The notes: generated from the sequence alone by a model not told the origin. A stretch of 64,000 bases of DNA from Pseudomonadota bacterium (GCA_003247575.1 QJZC01000028.1:1-64000); one strand, 5' to 3'; positions 1-9,401 are shown, counted from the first letter of the stretch. A program made the numbers and translations.

Positions 1-440
1 GTCACCGTCACCGTGTGCGACGTCCCATCGACCGTCGAAACCGTAAACGTCCGCGTCAGCACATCGCCCGACGTCAGCCCCTGCACGTCCGCGTGGGCGT
101 TGTTCAGCGTGTACGTCCACGCCCCCGCCGCATCGATCGAGAACGTCCCGTAGTTCCCATCCGACACCGACTGCGCCACGAACGCGGCCTCACCGGCATC
201 GGGGTCCGTCACCGACAGGCTGCCCGACGCGCTCAGCGTCCCGTCTTCCTGCACGGCCCCGGTATCCGTCCCCGAGACCACCGCGCCGTCGTCCGAGCCG
301 GTCACGGTCACCGTCACCGTGTGCGACGTCCCATCGACCGTCGAAACCGTAAACGTCCGCGTCAGCACATCGCCCGACGTCAGCCCCTGCACGTCCGCGT
401 GGGCGTTGTTCAGCGTGTACGTCCACGCCCCCGCCGCATC
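1..440 (-). repeat. 306-bp-period VCBS coding repeat
   Basis: Bases 1-134 are identical to bases 307-440, a period of 306 bp or 102 codons. Each unit encodes a VCBS module containing YGTFSIDAAGAWTYTLNNAH. Divergence is confined to the interval between the identical blocks. Such identity suggests recent duplication or gene conversion, and the array probably continues beyond the left edge. Confidence 0.9.
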
Positions 441-2312
441 AATGGAGAAGGTGCCGTAGTTGGCATCCGACACCGACTGCGCCACGAACGACGCTTCGCC
501 TGCATCTGGATCATCGACGTCCAGCTTCCCAGAGACGCTTGCGGCGGCATCCTCTTGGATGGCCCCCGACGCTGCGCCAGATACGATCGCTGGATCCGGC
601 AAACTGGCGACAGTAGCAGTGAGCGTGGCAGGTTCAGAACGTACACCGAGCGTATCCGCTACCGTGTACTGGATTGGGGTAGCCGCTCCTGCGTAGTTCG
701 CTTCTGGAGTGAAACGGATGGTTCCCGCGGACGGGTCGATCTCCCAAGTTCCTTCTCCAGGAACCGTGAGACTGGCGCCCGGACTCGCAGTTCCCACGAT
801 CTGCAAACTCGCGGGGTCGATCCCGTCGACATCCGAGTCGTTGCCCAGCACGAAGACTACGCCCGATGTATCCTCCAGCAGGCTCAGCGAGTCTCCGCTG
901 ACGGTCGGACCTGCATTCAGTACCTGGATCTCACCCACACTCGCATCGAAAGCCTCGTTGCCAATTCTATCCGTCGACCTGGCAACGACGTCCACGGTAC
1001 CGCGAGGCAGCGGATCCGAGTCGGCAATCTGTAAGCTCCAACGACCCGCACCGTCGGTAGTCAGCTGACCGTCCCCGAGAGTATACGTAGTGCCGCCTAC
1101 GGTCACCTCCAGGATTCCACCCGCACCCTCGTCCCAAGTACCCAAGATCTCGGGTGTCGTGTCGGTGGTGCTCAGAGAATCGATCGTCGGCGCACCCGGC
1201 GCCGTGGAGTCGATCGTCAAGGTGCCGCTCGAAGATCCGACGTTGCCTGCCGCGTCAACCGCGCGGACCGAGACCACGTGGGACGCATCCGGCAGAGAGG
1301 CGATCACGTCATCCGCAAGCAACCAGGTTCCGTCCCCATTGTTGGCGGCGACGTAGTCGTTTCCATCTACGGTCACGATGACTCGAGCCGCGGGATCGTC
1401 CACATTTCCCGACATGGCGGGAGTGTCGTCCTGGGTGGTGCGACTCACGACAGAGACCACGGGAGCCACGGTATCGATTCGAATCGCGCCCGTACCCTCG
1501 GCGCGATTTCCCGCAGCGTCCACCGCAACCATCTCGATTGCATGAGCACCATCGGCGAGACTCGGCAAAACGCCCGCAGCCAGGCTCCAAGTCCCATCCC
1601 CATGGTTGACGCCTGCGTACTCGACTCCAGCCACGCGCAACGTGATCGAGGCCGCCGGATCGTCGATCGTTCCGCTCAACCCAGGAGACACGTTCGAGCT
1701 CAGAACATTGGTCATTCCGATCACAGGCGGTGTACTGTCCACTCCCGAGGAGCTGCCGCTACCACCCGTCGCAGGCTCCGCTGCGGCGGTCCCAACGGGC
1801 GCTCCGGAGGCGGTGCGCGCCCCATCGAATAGCTCCGGGTCGAGATTCTCGTCCAGCAGCTCTCGGACCGGCTCTCCCAGGCGCGAGCGGGCGACCTCGC
1901 CCCTGAGCTGCTCGATCACGCGGTCGAGCAGCACGAAACTGTGTCCCTGTGCGCCGTCTCCTCCGTCGAGGCCGGCAGCAGGCTCCTCGACCACCTCGCT
2001 CAGGTCCCGGCCTTGCTCGAGTGCCTGCAAGACCTCCTGTAGGGAGTCGTCGCGCGCAGAAGGACTACCCGAATCGATATCCGTGGTACTGAACACGCCC
2101 GAGGCCAGCGCCACGACAGCCGGCTCGTCGAAGAGAACGACTTCGCCATCGATCGAGAGAACCTCGACCTGCGTCCCCGTGGGCACGACCAGCTGCTCGC
2201 CAGAGCTCAGCATGGCTCCGACTGCCAATGGGCGAAGCAGACCGTCTTGGCCTCGCACGTAAGCAGGGCCTGTCAGCGAGACGACTGTACCTAGAACCAA
2301 GGGATCGCCCAT
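1..2312 (-). CDS. Giant LapA-like adhesin, N-terminal 770 residues (partial)
   Basis: The reading frame stays open from an ATG at 2312 to the left edge, so the C-terminus with any RTX repeats and type I secretion signal is missing. Residues 1-135 resemble the retention module of LapA-type adhesins, which plugs the outer-membrane TolC-like pore and keeps the protein on the surface. A PAAG motif at residues 111-114, followed by HSFVLLDRV at 124-132, matches in kind and position the site cut by the periplasmic protease LapG. After a Gly/Ser/Ala linker come about three bacterial Ig-like domains (~195-450), a CshA-like or cadherin-like repeat, and two VCBS repeats of ~102 residues. A GAGG stretch lies about 10 nt before the ATG. 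The LapB/LapC-like exporter genes lie just upstream on the same strand. Family and role are well supported; the ligand is unknown. Confidence 0.88.
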   Translation of the reverse strand, partial: MGDPLVLGTVVSLTGPAYVRGQDGLLRPLAVGAMLSSGEQLVVPTGTQVEVLSIDGEVVLFDEPAVVALASGVFSTTDIDSGSPSARDDSLQEVLQALEQGRDLSEVVEEPAAGLDGGDGAQGHSFVLLDRVIEQLRGEVARSRLGEPVRELLDENLDPELFDGARTASGAPVGTAAAEPATGGSGSSSGVDSTPPVIGMTNVLSSNVSPGLSGTIDDPAASITLRVAGVEYAGVNHGDGTWSLAAGVLPSLADGAHAIEMVAVDAAGNRAEGTGAIRIDTVAPVVSVVSRTTQDDTPAMSGNVDDPAARVIVTVDGNDYVAANNGDGTWLLADDVIASLPDASHVVSVRAVDAAGNVGSSSGTLTIDSTAPGAPTIDSLSTTDTTPEILGTWDEGAGGILEVTVGGTTYTLGDGQLTTDGAGRWSLQIADSDPLPRGTVDVVARSTDRIGNEAFDASVGEIQVLNAGPTVSGDSLSLLEDTSGVVFVLGNDSDVDGIDPASLQIVGTASPGASLTVPGEGTWEIDPSAGTIRFTPEANYAGAATPIQYTVADTLGVRSEPATLTATVASLPDPAIVSGAASGAIQEDAAASVSGKLDVDDPDAGEASFVAQSVSDANYGTFSIDAAGAWTYTLNNAHADVQGLTSGDVLTRTFTVSTVDGTSHTVTVTVTGSDDGAVVSGTDTGAVQEDGTLSASGSLSVTDPDAGEAAFVAQSVSDGNYGTFSIDAAGAWTYTLNNAHADVQGLTSGDVLTRTFTVSTVDGTSHTVTV

Positions 2313-2822
2313 ATGCGAGCCTCATGTCTCGAATCGCGTCATCGCCCTCCTGCGAAGTGCCTCCGAGTCGTCGAAGATCTAAATCGAGCGCGGCTCTTCA
2401 GACCGCAACCTTCTCCCGTTCGACCGTGTTCGTAATGTGCTCCACTCCCGCCTCACACAGTCCGAGTCTCCTCGTCGAATGCATGCTGACCGCCCCGGAA
2501 GCAGCTTCGGAGCTACAAAGGCATGCCACAGTCCGCCCGCTGGAAGCCAACTGACGCGCTGCGCTCGCGTCAGGCTCGGCGTCACGTCGAGCACAATCAT
2601 TCAAACGTGTCGGAGGGTCTCCGACCCGCGAACCCAGAGCCCGTCGAAGTCCTGGAAGATCCGTCATGAGATCCCTGGAACGCACTGCCCTCCAGGGTGT
2701 CTGGATGCGCTCGCGCCTCCCACCCAAAGGACACGCAACAATGCGCGTTGCGCCGGCAAGGGTTCCCTGCCAGCGGCGCCGCACACGGCCGCGGGTTCTC
2801 GTAGACAGCTCTCTCTGCACTT
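2313..2822. other. 510-bp gap upstream of the adhesin gene
   Basis: This interval separates the HlyD-type gene from the adhesin ATG. Small frames here are arginine-rich and look non-coding. Its length suggests that the adhesin has its own promoter or leader rather than only read-through from the exporter genes. I looked for a cyclic-di-GMP riboswitch core and did not recognise one. No convincing terminator with a T-run was seen. Confidence 0.5.
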
Positions 2823-4211
2823 CTATCGCTCTGACAATGCATACTGCTTTGCGCGCAGTATCGGTTTCAGCAAGGAGGCCAGAATGGTCTTTTTGCCGGT
2901 CAGCACGTCGACCTCTGCCACCATGCCCGGAATAATCGGCATTCCCTCACCCAGGCTTGACTCTAGCGTCCGTACGCGCACCGTATAGAAGGGATTGCCC
3001 TTCTCGTCCATCACGGTGTCTGCTCCAATGTGGTCCACCACAGCTTCCAGACCGCCGTAGATGACGAAGTCGTAGGCAGTGAACTTGACAAGAGCCGGCT
3101 GGCCCGGCCGGAGAAAGGCGATGTCCTTCGGCCTTACGCGGGCCTCGAGCAGCAACGCGTCATCGAGCGGGACGATCTCGCAGACCTCCTTTCCAGGCAG
3201 TACGACTCCGCCAATCGTGTTCTGAAAGAGCCGCTTCACCGTCCCCTTGACCGGAGACCGCACCTCCGTCTGCTTGACTCGATCGGAGAGCCCTCGCTCT
3301 CCTTCACGCATCCGATTGATCTTCACGGTGACTTCGGAGAGAGCCTCCCTTTGAATGTTCAGATAGTTGAGCTCGACCTCTTCCACCTTCCTGCGAGCTT
3401 CTGCAATCGCAGACGTCAGCTGCGAAATCTCGGCGTCCGCCTGCTGACGATCTCCACGCAGCCTCGCCACCTCGCGTTCGAGCCGCAACAGCTCCACTTC
3501 CGAGACAGCACCTGTCTCGAACAGTGGCCGCGTGACCTGCAGCTCCCGAGCAGCTAGCTCGAGCCCTCGCCGAGCCTGCTCGAGGCGCGCACGCGCGCCC
3601 TTCCGCTCCTGCTCACGCTGCGAAAGCTGTTGCTCTGCGATCGTTCGGCCCGCTCGCCCTTCCTCGAGCGTGGAATCGTAGAGAGCCGACTCCTGTGCAA
3701 CGACATCTGGGATCGCCTCTACGAGTTCTTGCTTCGGCTCGAAGGGAAGACCGGCTGCCAGTGCCTGAAGCCTTGCTGCCCGCGCTTCGAGAGCAAGAAG
3801 CTCCGCTCGATTCTCGCGCAAGGTCGACGCGAACCGAGTTGCGTCCAACCGAAGCACGAGCTGACCCTGCTCGACCACGTCGCCTTCCTTGACCAGAATC
3901 TCCGTCACGACACCGCCGTCGACCGACTGAACGATCTGAACCTGCCGAGATGGAATCACCTTTCCTTCGCCACGCGTCACCTGATCGATGTTCGCCAGAG
4001 CAGACCACACGAGCAGTGCGACGACCACACTCACGATCACGTAGAGCAGAGCGCGAGTGCGAATCGGTTCGCTCTCCAGCAAGGCCCGATCGGCATCGTG
4101 AATCCACCCCTCGGAAGACGTCGGATCCTCAATAGCGATGAGTTCGCGAATCCGCGCGATCCATCGGTACCACGGCAAGGGGGCCCCAGACTCACGCTTT
4201 GCCTGCTTCAT
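2823..4211 (-). CDS. Type I secretion membrane fusion protein (HlyD/LapC-like)
   Basis: This 462-residue protein is the periplasmic adaptor linking the inner-membrane ABC exporter to an outer-membrane TolC-like channel. It has a cytoplasmic N-terminus, one membrane segment at ~53-75 (LLYVIVSVVVALLVWSALA), a barrel/lipoyl half containing VTEILVKEGDVVEQGQLVLR, a long alpha-helical hairpin rich in Glu, Arg and Leu (~150-310), and a C-terminal barrel ending in a typical IPGMVAEVDVLTGKKT stretch. The length is normal for the family. It starts 33 nt after the exporter stop, so the two genes are probably one transcript. The adjacent adhesin is the obvious substrate. No LapE/TolC homologue lies in the window. 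Confidence 0.92.
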   Translation of the reverse strand: MKQAKRESGAPLPWYRWIARIRELIAIEDPTSSEGWIHDADRALLESEPIRTRALLYVIVSVVVALLVWSALANIDQVTRGEGKVIPSRQVQIVQSVDGGVVTEILVKEGDVVEQGQLVLRLDATRFASTLRENRAELLALEARAARLQALAAGLPFEPKQELVEAIPDVVAQESALYDSTLEEGRAGRTIAEQQLSQREQERKGARARLEQARRGLELAARELQVTRPLFETGAVSEVELLRLEREVARLRGDRQQADAEISQLTSAIAEARRKVEEVELNYLNIQREALSEVTVKINRMREGERGLSDRVKQTEVRSPVKGTVKRLFQNTIGGVVLPGKEVCEIVPLDDALLLEARVRPKDIAFLRPGQPALVKFTAYDFVIYGGLEAVVDHIGADTVMDEKGNPFYTVRVRTLESSLGEGMPIIPGMVAEVDVLTGKKTILASLLKPILRAKQYALSER

Positions 4212-4244
4212 GCTGCTCCCGCCACGATCCGCGAACTCCCGCGT

Positions 4245-6380
4245 CTATACCGCGCGCGAGATGCGCCGCTGCCTCAATGCGTCTACCACGCTCGCCTTCG
4301 GGCCATCCGCAACGAAGCGCCCAGCATCCATCACGATCACTCGGTCGACGAGATCGAGCAGCGAGGTACGGTGCGTCACGACCACCAAGGTCTTCCCACG
4401 CGAGTACCGGGCCAGATTGGCTCGCACAGCAGACTCTGTAGAATGATCCATGGAGCTGGTGGGCTCATCGAGAAGAAGTATGGGCGGATCGTGAATCAGC
4501 GCACGCGCAAGCATGACGCAGCGTCGCTGGCCGCCAGACAATGACTCGCCTCGTTCTCCAACGACGAGGTCGAAGCCGTGCGGATGTGTGTTCACGAATT
4601 CGGTCAAGCACGCGAGCTCGGCTACCCGGAGCACGGCCTCGTCACTAGCGCTCGGGTCCGAAACCACGAGATTGTCGCGCAAGGTCCCGTAGAACAAGAC
4701 GCCATCCTGCGGCACGGATCCGATCTGACGCCGTAGCTCTGCGGGGTCCAGCTGCCGCACGTCGATCCCATCCACCAAGACGGCACCCTCGGTCGCGTGG
4801 TAGATACCGGTCATGAGCTTCTGCAGAGTCGTCTTCCCGGAGCCCACTCGCCCAAGTATGGCCACTCGTTCGCCAGGCTCGATGCGAAAACTCAGACCCC
4901 GCAACACCTCCAGATTTCCCTGCGGGTACGAGAAGCTGACGTTGCGAAACTCGATAGATCCCGCGAGTGCCGGCCTTGAAACGAAGTGTGCACCGATCGG
5001 GCGCTCCATGGGCTTCGCCATGATGTCATTGAGCGACGTCAACGCCGTCGCTGCACTATGATATTGAACGAGTAGGCCCGATAGCTGCCCCAGTGGGGCG
5101 AGTGCGCGCGACGAGAGCATCGAGCAGGCGATCAGACCACCCATGCTGAGCAGCCCGTCCGTGATCCGATAGACCCCGAGCACGACGACTGCGACCGAAA
5201 CCAGCTGCTGGACCCACACCGTCACACTCACGTTGCCGGTCGACAGCAGCCTCAGCTTGACCGCGGTTCTCGCCAGGAAGGCTGCGCTCTGCTCCCAACG
5301 TCGCTGCATCCGTCCTTCTGCCCCAAGCAGCTTCAGGGTCTCGAGTCCAACCAGCGCCTCGATCAGGATCGAGTTCCGCTGCGCGCCCGCGCGGAACGTC
5401 GTCTCGCTGAGCTTCCTCATTCTCCGCTGCGTGCCCAGGGCGTAGCCAATGACGATGCCGATTCCGATCAGCAACGGAATGACGAGGGGCCAGGCAATCC
5501 ACAAGATTACGCCTGCGAACAGAATCGTGAAGGGAAGATCTATGAGCGTCGCCATCGTCGCCGATGTGATGAAGTCGCGCACCGTCTCGAAGGATCGAAT
5601 ATTCGATGCAAAGGAACCCGCGGAGTCGGGCTTCGCTTCCAGGCGTAGGCCCAAGACCTTCTCCATGAGCGAGGCGGACATCCCCACGTCGATACGCCGG
5701 CTGGCTACGTCGAGGAAGTACGCGCGCATCGTGCGCAGGATCGCATCACCGAGCAATACGATGGAGATTCCGGCCGCCAGGACCCACAGGGTCTCAACCG
5801 CATGATTCGGGACGACACGGTCGTAGACGTTCATGGTGAACAGGGGCATGGAAAGCGCAAACACGTTCACCAGAGCAGCTGCGGTGAGCACATCTCGGTA
5901 GACGCGCAGATTGGCCCGAAACAGGTCCCAGAACCAACGTTCACTTCGCTCCGGTCGGAGCCGCTGACTCCGAGCATCGAAGTGGTGGCGCGGCCGCACG
6001 AACAGGCAGCGACCGGTGAATCGCTCCGCCAGCTCCTCCAGTGACACTTCGACGACGACCTCGGAAAGATCGGGATAGATGACGAATGCACGCCCTGCCT
6101 CTCGCTCCACCGAGGTGAGAATGCAGGCCATGTCGTCGCGCAACAGCAGCACGGCTGGAAGCAGCCCGGACTCGACTCGATCGAGTGTCACCCTGGAGAT
6201 GGACGCGATCAGACCGACCCGTCTTGCCGCACGCACGAAGAGCGAGGGCGTCAGCGGGTCATCAGTAACCGGCAAGCCGGCACGCAAGGATTCTCGCGTC
6301 GCACTCGTACCGTGGTGGGCAGCGATGACCAGCAGGCACTCGAGCAGCGGATCCGGATCTTTCTCGAGCTGTGCAGACAC
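4245..6380 (-). CDS. Type I secretion ABC exporter (LapB/LssB-like)
   Basis: This 711-residue inner-membrane ATPase powers export of the adhesin. Residues 1-135 form a C39-peptidase-like domain without the catalytic Cys motif, as is usual for exporters of large RTX or Lap proteins that are not cleaved during transport. Membrane segments lie at ~165-420. The nucleotide-binding domain has Walker A GRVGSGKTT (510-518), Q-loop Q558, signature LSGGQ (614-618) and Walker B ILLLDEP (634-640), followed by an H-loop His in VTHRTS. The order exporter, HlyD, adhesin on one strand mirrors Lap-type loci, although the adhesin comes last. The enclosed helicase gene upstream is unrelated. Confidence 0.93.
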   Translation of the reverse strand: MSAQLEKDPDPLLECLLVIAAHHGTSATRESLRAGLPVTDDPLTPSLFVRAARRVGLIASISRVTLDRVESGLLPAVLLLRDDMACILTSVEREAGRAFVIYPDLSEVVVEVSLEELAERFTGRCLFVRPRHHFDARSQRLRPERSERWFWDLFRANLRVYRDVLTAAALVNVFALSMPLFTMNVYDRVVPNHAVETLWVLAAGISIVLLGDAILRTMRAYFLDVASRRIDVGMSASLMEKVLGLRLEAKPDSAGSFASNIRSFETVRDFITSATMATLIDLPFTILFAGVILWIAWPLVIPLLIGIGIVIGYALGTQRRMRKLSETTFRAGAQRNSILIEALVGLETLKLLGAEGRMQRRWEQSAAFLARTAVKLRLLSTGNVSVTVWVQQLVSVAVVVLGVYRITDGLLSMGGLIACSMLSSRALAPLGQLSGLLVQYHSAATALTSLNDIMAKPMERPIGAHFVSRPALAGSIEFRNVSFSYPQGNLEVLRGLSFRIEPGERVAILGRVGSGKTTLQKLMTGIYHATEGAVLVDGIDVRQLDPAELRRQIGSVPQDGVLFYGTLRDNLVVSDPSASDEAVLRVAELACLTEFVNTHPHGFDLVVGERGESLSGGQRRCVMLARALIHDPPILLLDEPTSSMDHSTESAVRANLARYSRGKTLVVVTHRTSLLDLVDRVIVMDAGRFVADGPKASVVDALRQRRISRAV

Positions 6381-6461
6381 CGGACGTCCCCGAGGAGTGA
6401 AGTCCTCGGTCTCTCATCGGCGACACAGGGAAGATTCTGCTCACACGGGGCGTGCATCCGC

Positions 6462-6485
6462 TAGCAGTCCAGACACGGACTGCTA
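6462..6485. terminator. 9-bp perfect hairpin downstream of the helicase gene
   Basis: TAGCAGTCC (6462-6470) and GGACTGCTA (6477-6485) form a perfect stem around a 6-nt loop, 10 nt past the helicase stop. No T-run follows, so rho-independent termination is uncertain. The same TAGCAGT arm recurs at 37431 and 41081, also downstream of genes. Confidence 0.55.
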
Positions 6486-6494
6486 CCAGGGCTG

Positions 6495-8666
6495 CTAGGC
6501 GGGATCGGAGTACAGTAGCTCTGACTCAAGCCCTCGAACGATCGGGGACAGGCACGTCACACAGGTCAGCCAGAGCTGATGGACCGCACGCGTGGCACCC
6601 ACGTGCAACTTGCGCCGTGGCTGGGCTTGATCCGGATAGGCGGTCGAAGAGACATCGACCAGGATCACGTAGTCGAACTCGAGCCCCTTCGACTGCTCGA
6701 TCTCGACCACCTCGATCCCGGGGGCGAAAGGGAAGTCTCCGTTGCGAATCCTACGCAAGCGTCGCAGATCACTGCGCGTAAGAGCCCCATGATACAAATC
6801 CGCCGAGGCGGAGCTGGGGGCCAGGATCGCCACCGACGCCAGTGGCTCCCGCTCCTGGAGCTCGCGCAGCGCATCGCCCAGGAATGCGACGCAGGCCCCG
6901 ACGTCCTGAAACTGAAACAGCTCTACGGGCGGGCCGTGCCGCACGGTCTCGGGCGGCTCCTCTTCTTCACGCAAGGAGCCCAACACTGCCCAAGCGAAGC
7001 GCATGACCTCGTGGGTCGCACGGTAGCTCACGCGCAGCATCTCGACCTCGGCTCCAGCGATGCCCAGGTGGTCGAAGAATTCTCGCCACGAGGCAAAGCC
7101 TCCTTCCTCGGAGATGTGCTGCTGCGTGTCTCCGGCCAAGCTGATGCTCGCCTCGTCCGCCATGCAGGAGAGCAACACCTGCATCTCCACGGGCGAGAAA
7201 TCCTGCGCCTCGTCCACCACGAGATGCCGATACCGGAGGCGCCGGCGACGCTTTCCCATGAGTCCGCCGACGCGAAGCTGGTAAGCGCGCAACAGCAGGG
7301 CGTCGTCCTCTGGATCGAGCTCGACGCGCTCCGCATCGGAGTCGGACTCCCCCTCCAGGAACGCCAGGACCGGATCGACCAACCGAGCATTCCAGCGTAC
7401 GAACTCCGCCAGCTGCACGCGCAGGCTCGCCCCGGCGCCATCCTCAGGGAGAGACCGATCCAACAAGCTCCGGTGTGTCAGCACCGTTGCCCAGTCGTGA
7501 GCGGCCTGCTGCCACGTCCGGGCTCCGGGAGTCGCGCGAACGTGAGCCCGTAGAGCCTGCTCGAGGACCGGAGACAGCTTCCAGCGGGATACAAAACCCG
7601 GGGTATCGTCGCGCAGGCGGGTCGGGAGACCACGGAAGTGTCGCTGTCTCTGCGCCCGAACCCAAGCACCGAAGCTACGCACGTCAACCTGGTCGATCCC
7701 GAGCGAAGGAAGCACGTGACTCACGTAGCGGCGCAGGGCCTCCGAGAACATGACGACGAGGGTCTCGGGCGAATCGATCTGGGGATCGGCGAACGCCAGA
7801 TAGGCGACACGATGCAGCGCGACCGTCGTCTTGCCGGACCCCGCCGCGCCCCGGATCACGAGAAACCCCTGCGGCCGAGTGATCAGGTCGAACTGCTCCG
7901 GATCGATCAAGCCGGTGATTTCGCTCAGACGCTTGTCCGCCTCGGATGCAGATGCGCCGAGCGAAGCCGCTCGTTGGAGCGACGCCGAGGCGAGCCTGCG
8001 GGCAGATCCGGCGCCCGCGGAGAGGCTACGATCCCCATCCGAAGGTTCGGCTCCGCGGAGGCGAGCGCGCCGTGGGTCACTCCGGTGCCAGCGGTTGCGG
8101 GCGAGCGCATCGCGCACGAAGTCGCCCTCGGGCGCTTGTACGCGCTCGAGCTCCTGCGAGCGCACAGCCAGCATGCGGCGGGCCAGCACCTGTCCGTTGC
8201 GCCGACGTCCAGCGATCTCCTCTTCGTATTCCTCGCCCTGCCCATAGCGATAGAAGACCTTCGAGATGGGCGCGTCTCGCCAATCGATGATCCGCAGGCC
8301 GTCCTCGAGACACGTGGCACGCCCCAAGTAGAGCTCGCGTCGTTCGCCTTCTTCCAACAACGACAAGTGTGCAAAGTAGGGAGAATCGAGATCTACCCGC
8401 CGCGCGGGTCGACCCCGACGCAGCTGACGCAGGATGGAACTCTGCCGATGCCACTGGTCACTCAGGGCGGCGACGTCCTTCGTGTCCTCTCGCGCGACGA
8501 GCATCTCGCGCAAGCGCTCGAGATCTCGCACCAGAGCTCCATCGTCTCGACTGGCTGCCTCGAGCTCTGCTTCTTGTGCCCGCAGTGCCCGCAGCCGCTC
8601 GAGCACGGCCCGAAGGCCCGCCAGCTCCTCGAGCAGGATCGGATGAACCGGGTCCTCCGCGCACAT
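6495..8666 (-). CDS. HelD/UvrD-like superfamily 1 helicase
   Basis: A 723-residue protein. I chose the ATG at 8666 because GAGGGGGAG lies just before it; the open frame extends upstream to 8855 but that part looks non-coding. The N-terminal ~130 residues are a charged coiled coil. It is followed by LRIIDWRDAPISKVFYR, which matches the (V/I)IDWR motif shared by HelD-type proteins, where an insert separates the coiled coil from the first helicase domain. Walker A is GAAGSGKTT, Walker B VVDEAQDFSP, and late motifs are SKGLEFDYVILVD and KLHVGATRA. HelD of Gram-positive bacteria releases RNA polymerase from stalled complexes; whether this protein does so is inference. A plain DNA helicase IV-like role is the alternative. 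The gene is divergent from the CBS gene. Confidence 0.8.
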   Translation of the reverse strand: MCAEDPVHPILLEELAGLRAVLERLRALRAQEAELEAASRDDGALVRDLERLREMLVAREDTKDVAALSDQWHRQSSILRQLRRGRPARRVDLDSPYFAHLSLLEEGERRELYLGRATCLEDGLRIIDWRDAPISKVFYRYGQGEEYEEEIAGRRRNGQVLARRMLAVRSQELERVQAPEGDFVRDALARNRWHRSDPRRARLRGAEPSDGDRSLSAGAGSARRLASASLQRAASLGASASEADKRLSEITGLIDPEQFDLITRPQGFLVIRGAAGSGKTTVALHRVAYLAFADPQIDSPETLVVMFSEALRRYVSHVLPSLGIDQVDVRSFGAWVRAQRQRHFRGLPTRLRDDTPGFVSRWKLSPVLEQALRAHVRATPGARTWQQAAHDWATVLTHRSLLDRSLPEDGAGASLRVQLAEFVRWNARLVDPVLAFLEGESDSDAERVELDPEDDALLLRAYQLRVGGLMGKRRRRLRYRHLVVDEAQDFSPVEMQVLLSCMADEASISLAGDTQQHISEEGGFASWREFFDHLGIAGAEVEMLRVSYRATHEVMRFAWAVLGSLREEEEPPETVRHGPPVELFQFQDVGACVAFLGDALRELQEREPLASVAILAPSSASADLYHGALTRSDLRRLRRIRNGDFPFAPGIEVVEIEQSKGLEFDYVILVDVSSTAYPDQAQPRRKLHVGATRAVHQLWLTCVTCLSPIVRGLESELLYSDPA

Positions 8667-8833
8667 GTGCTCCCCCTCACCGGTGCGCGACCCAAGGCCA
8701 GCGCACTCCCCTACCAGTCTACCGCAGGCTTCGGCCCCCTCTCCCGGCTCGGAGCCGGCCCGAGCCGGGCTCGAATCGTCATCGGGGATCGAACGCTCGA
8801 CTTCCGGCGCGAGTCTTGCGTAAGCTTCCCGCC

Positions 8834-9271
8834 ATGGACAAGCCAACCGCGCCAAAGGTCTCCGACTTGATGACCTCGGAAGTCACGTCTCTCTATCGCA
8901 ACGATGAGCTCACCCTTGCAGACGACATCATGCGCCTGGGTCGCATCCGCCACCTGCCCGTCCTGGACGAACAGACGGACGAGCTGGTCGGCGTATTGAG
9001 CGGCCGCGACCTGTACCAGAGCGCCCTCGTCAAAGCTCTGGGCTACGGCGCGGCCGGGCATCGGAAGGTGCTGAAGACGCTGCGGGTCAAAGAGATCATG
9101 ACCAACGACCCGGCCACCGTGACGCCGGACACGCCACTGGCCGATGCGGCGCAGCTGATGCTCGAGAAGAAGCTCGGCTGTCTTCCCGTCGTCTCGGGCT
9201 CGAAGCTCGTCGGCATCCTCACGGAAGCCGACTTCGTCGCCCTCGCGATCGAAGACGTGGGCGACGCCTAG
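8834..9271 (+). CDS. Two-CBS-domain protein
   Basis: A 145-residue cytosolic protein made only of a CBS pair: VSDLMTSEVTSLYRNDEL at the start of the first unit and VKEIMTNDPATVTPDTPL at the start of the second, each ending with a Val-Gly-(Val/Ile)-Leu-(Ser/Thr) strand. Such stand-alone pairs bind adenine nucleotides and act as energy or ligand sensors, but no partner enzyme is fused and none is obvious next door. The ATG at 8834 fits the start of the domain; the longer open frame upstream overlaps the divergent helicase gene and is not credible as protein. The ligand is unknown. Confidence 0.88.
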   Translation: MDKPTAPKVSDLMTSEVTSLYRNDELTLADDIMRLGRIRHLPVLDEQTDELVGVLSGRDLYQSALVKALGYGAAGHRKVLKTLRVKEIMTNDPATVTPDTPLADAAQLMLEKKLGCLPVVSGSKLVGILTEADFVALAIEDVGDA

Positions 9272-9401
9272 GCGCATCCTCGCGCAGGCACTCGCAAGAT
9301 GTGGCACTCTGCCCCTATGTGGGACCCAACGAGCCTTGTTTCGACGACACCGAGTCCTCGGGGCGGCTGTCGGGCATCCCTGCGCTAGAAGCTCGCTCGG
9401 C

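Noticed and set aside
15-1034. Plus-strand open frame of 339 codons opposite the adhesin
   Set aside because: Arg/His-rich translation with internal repetition is the antisense shadow of VCBS repeats; the minus frame gives clear domains.
2398-2820. Minus-strand frame of 140 codons upstream of the adhesin
   Set aside because: Arg/Ser-rich, no motif, no ribosome-binding site; overlapping shadow frames exist in the same stretch.
2313-2822. Possible c-di-GMP riboswitch before the adhesin
   Set aside because: No recognisable GEMM core or paired receptor stems on reading the minus strand; left as a computation to run.
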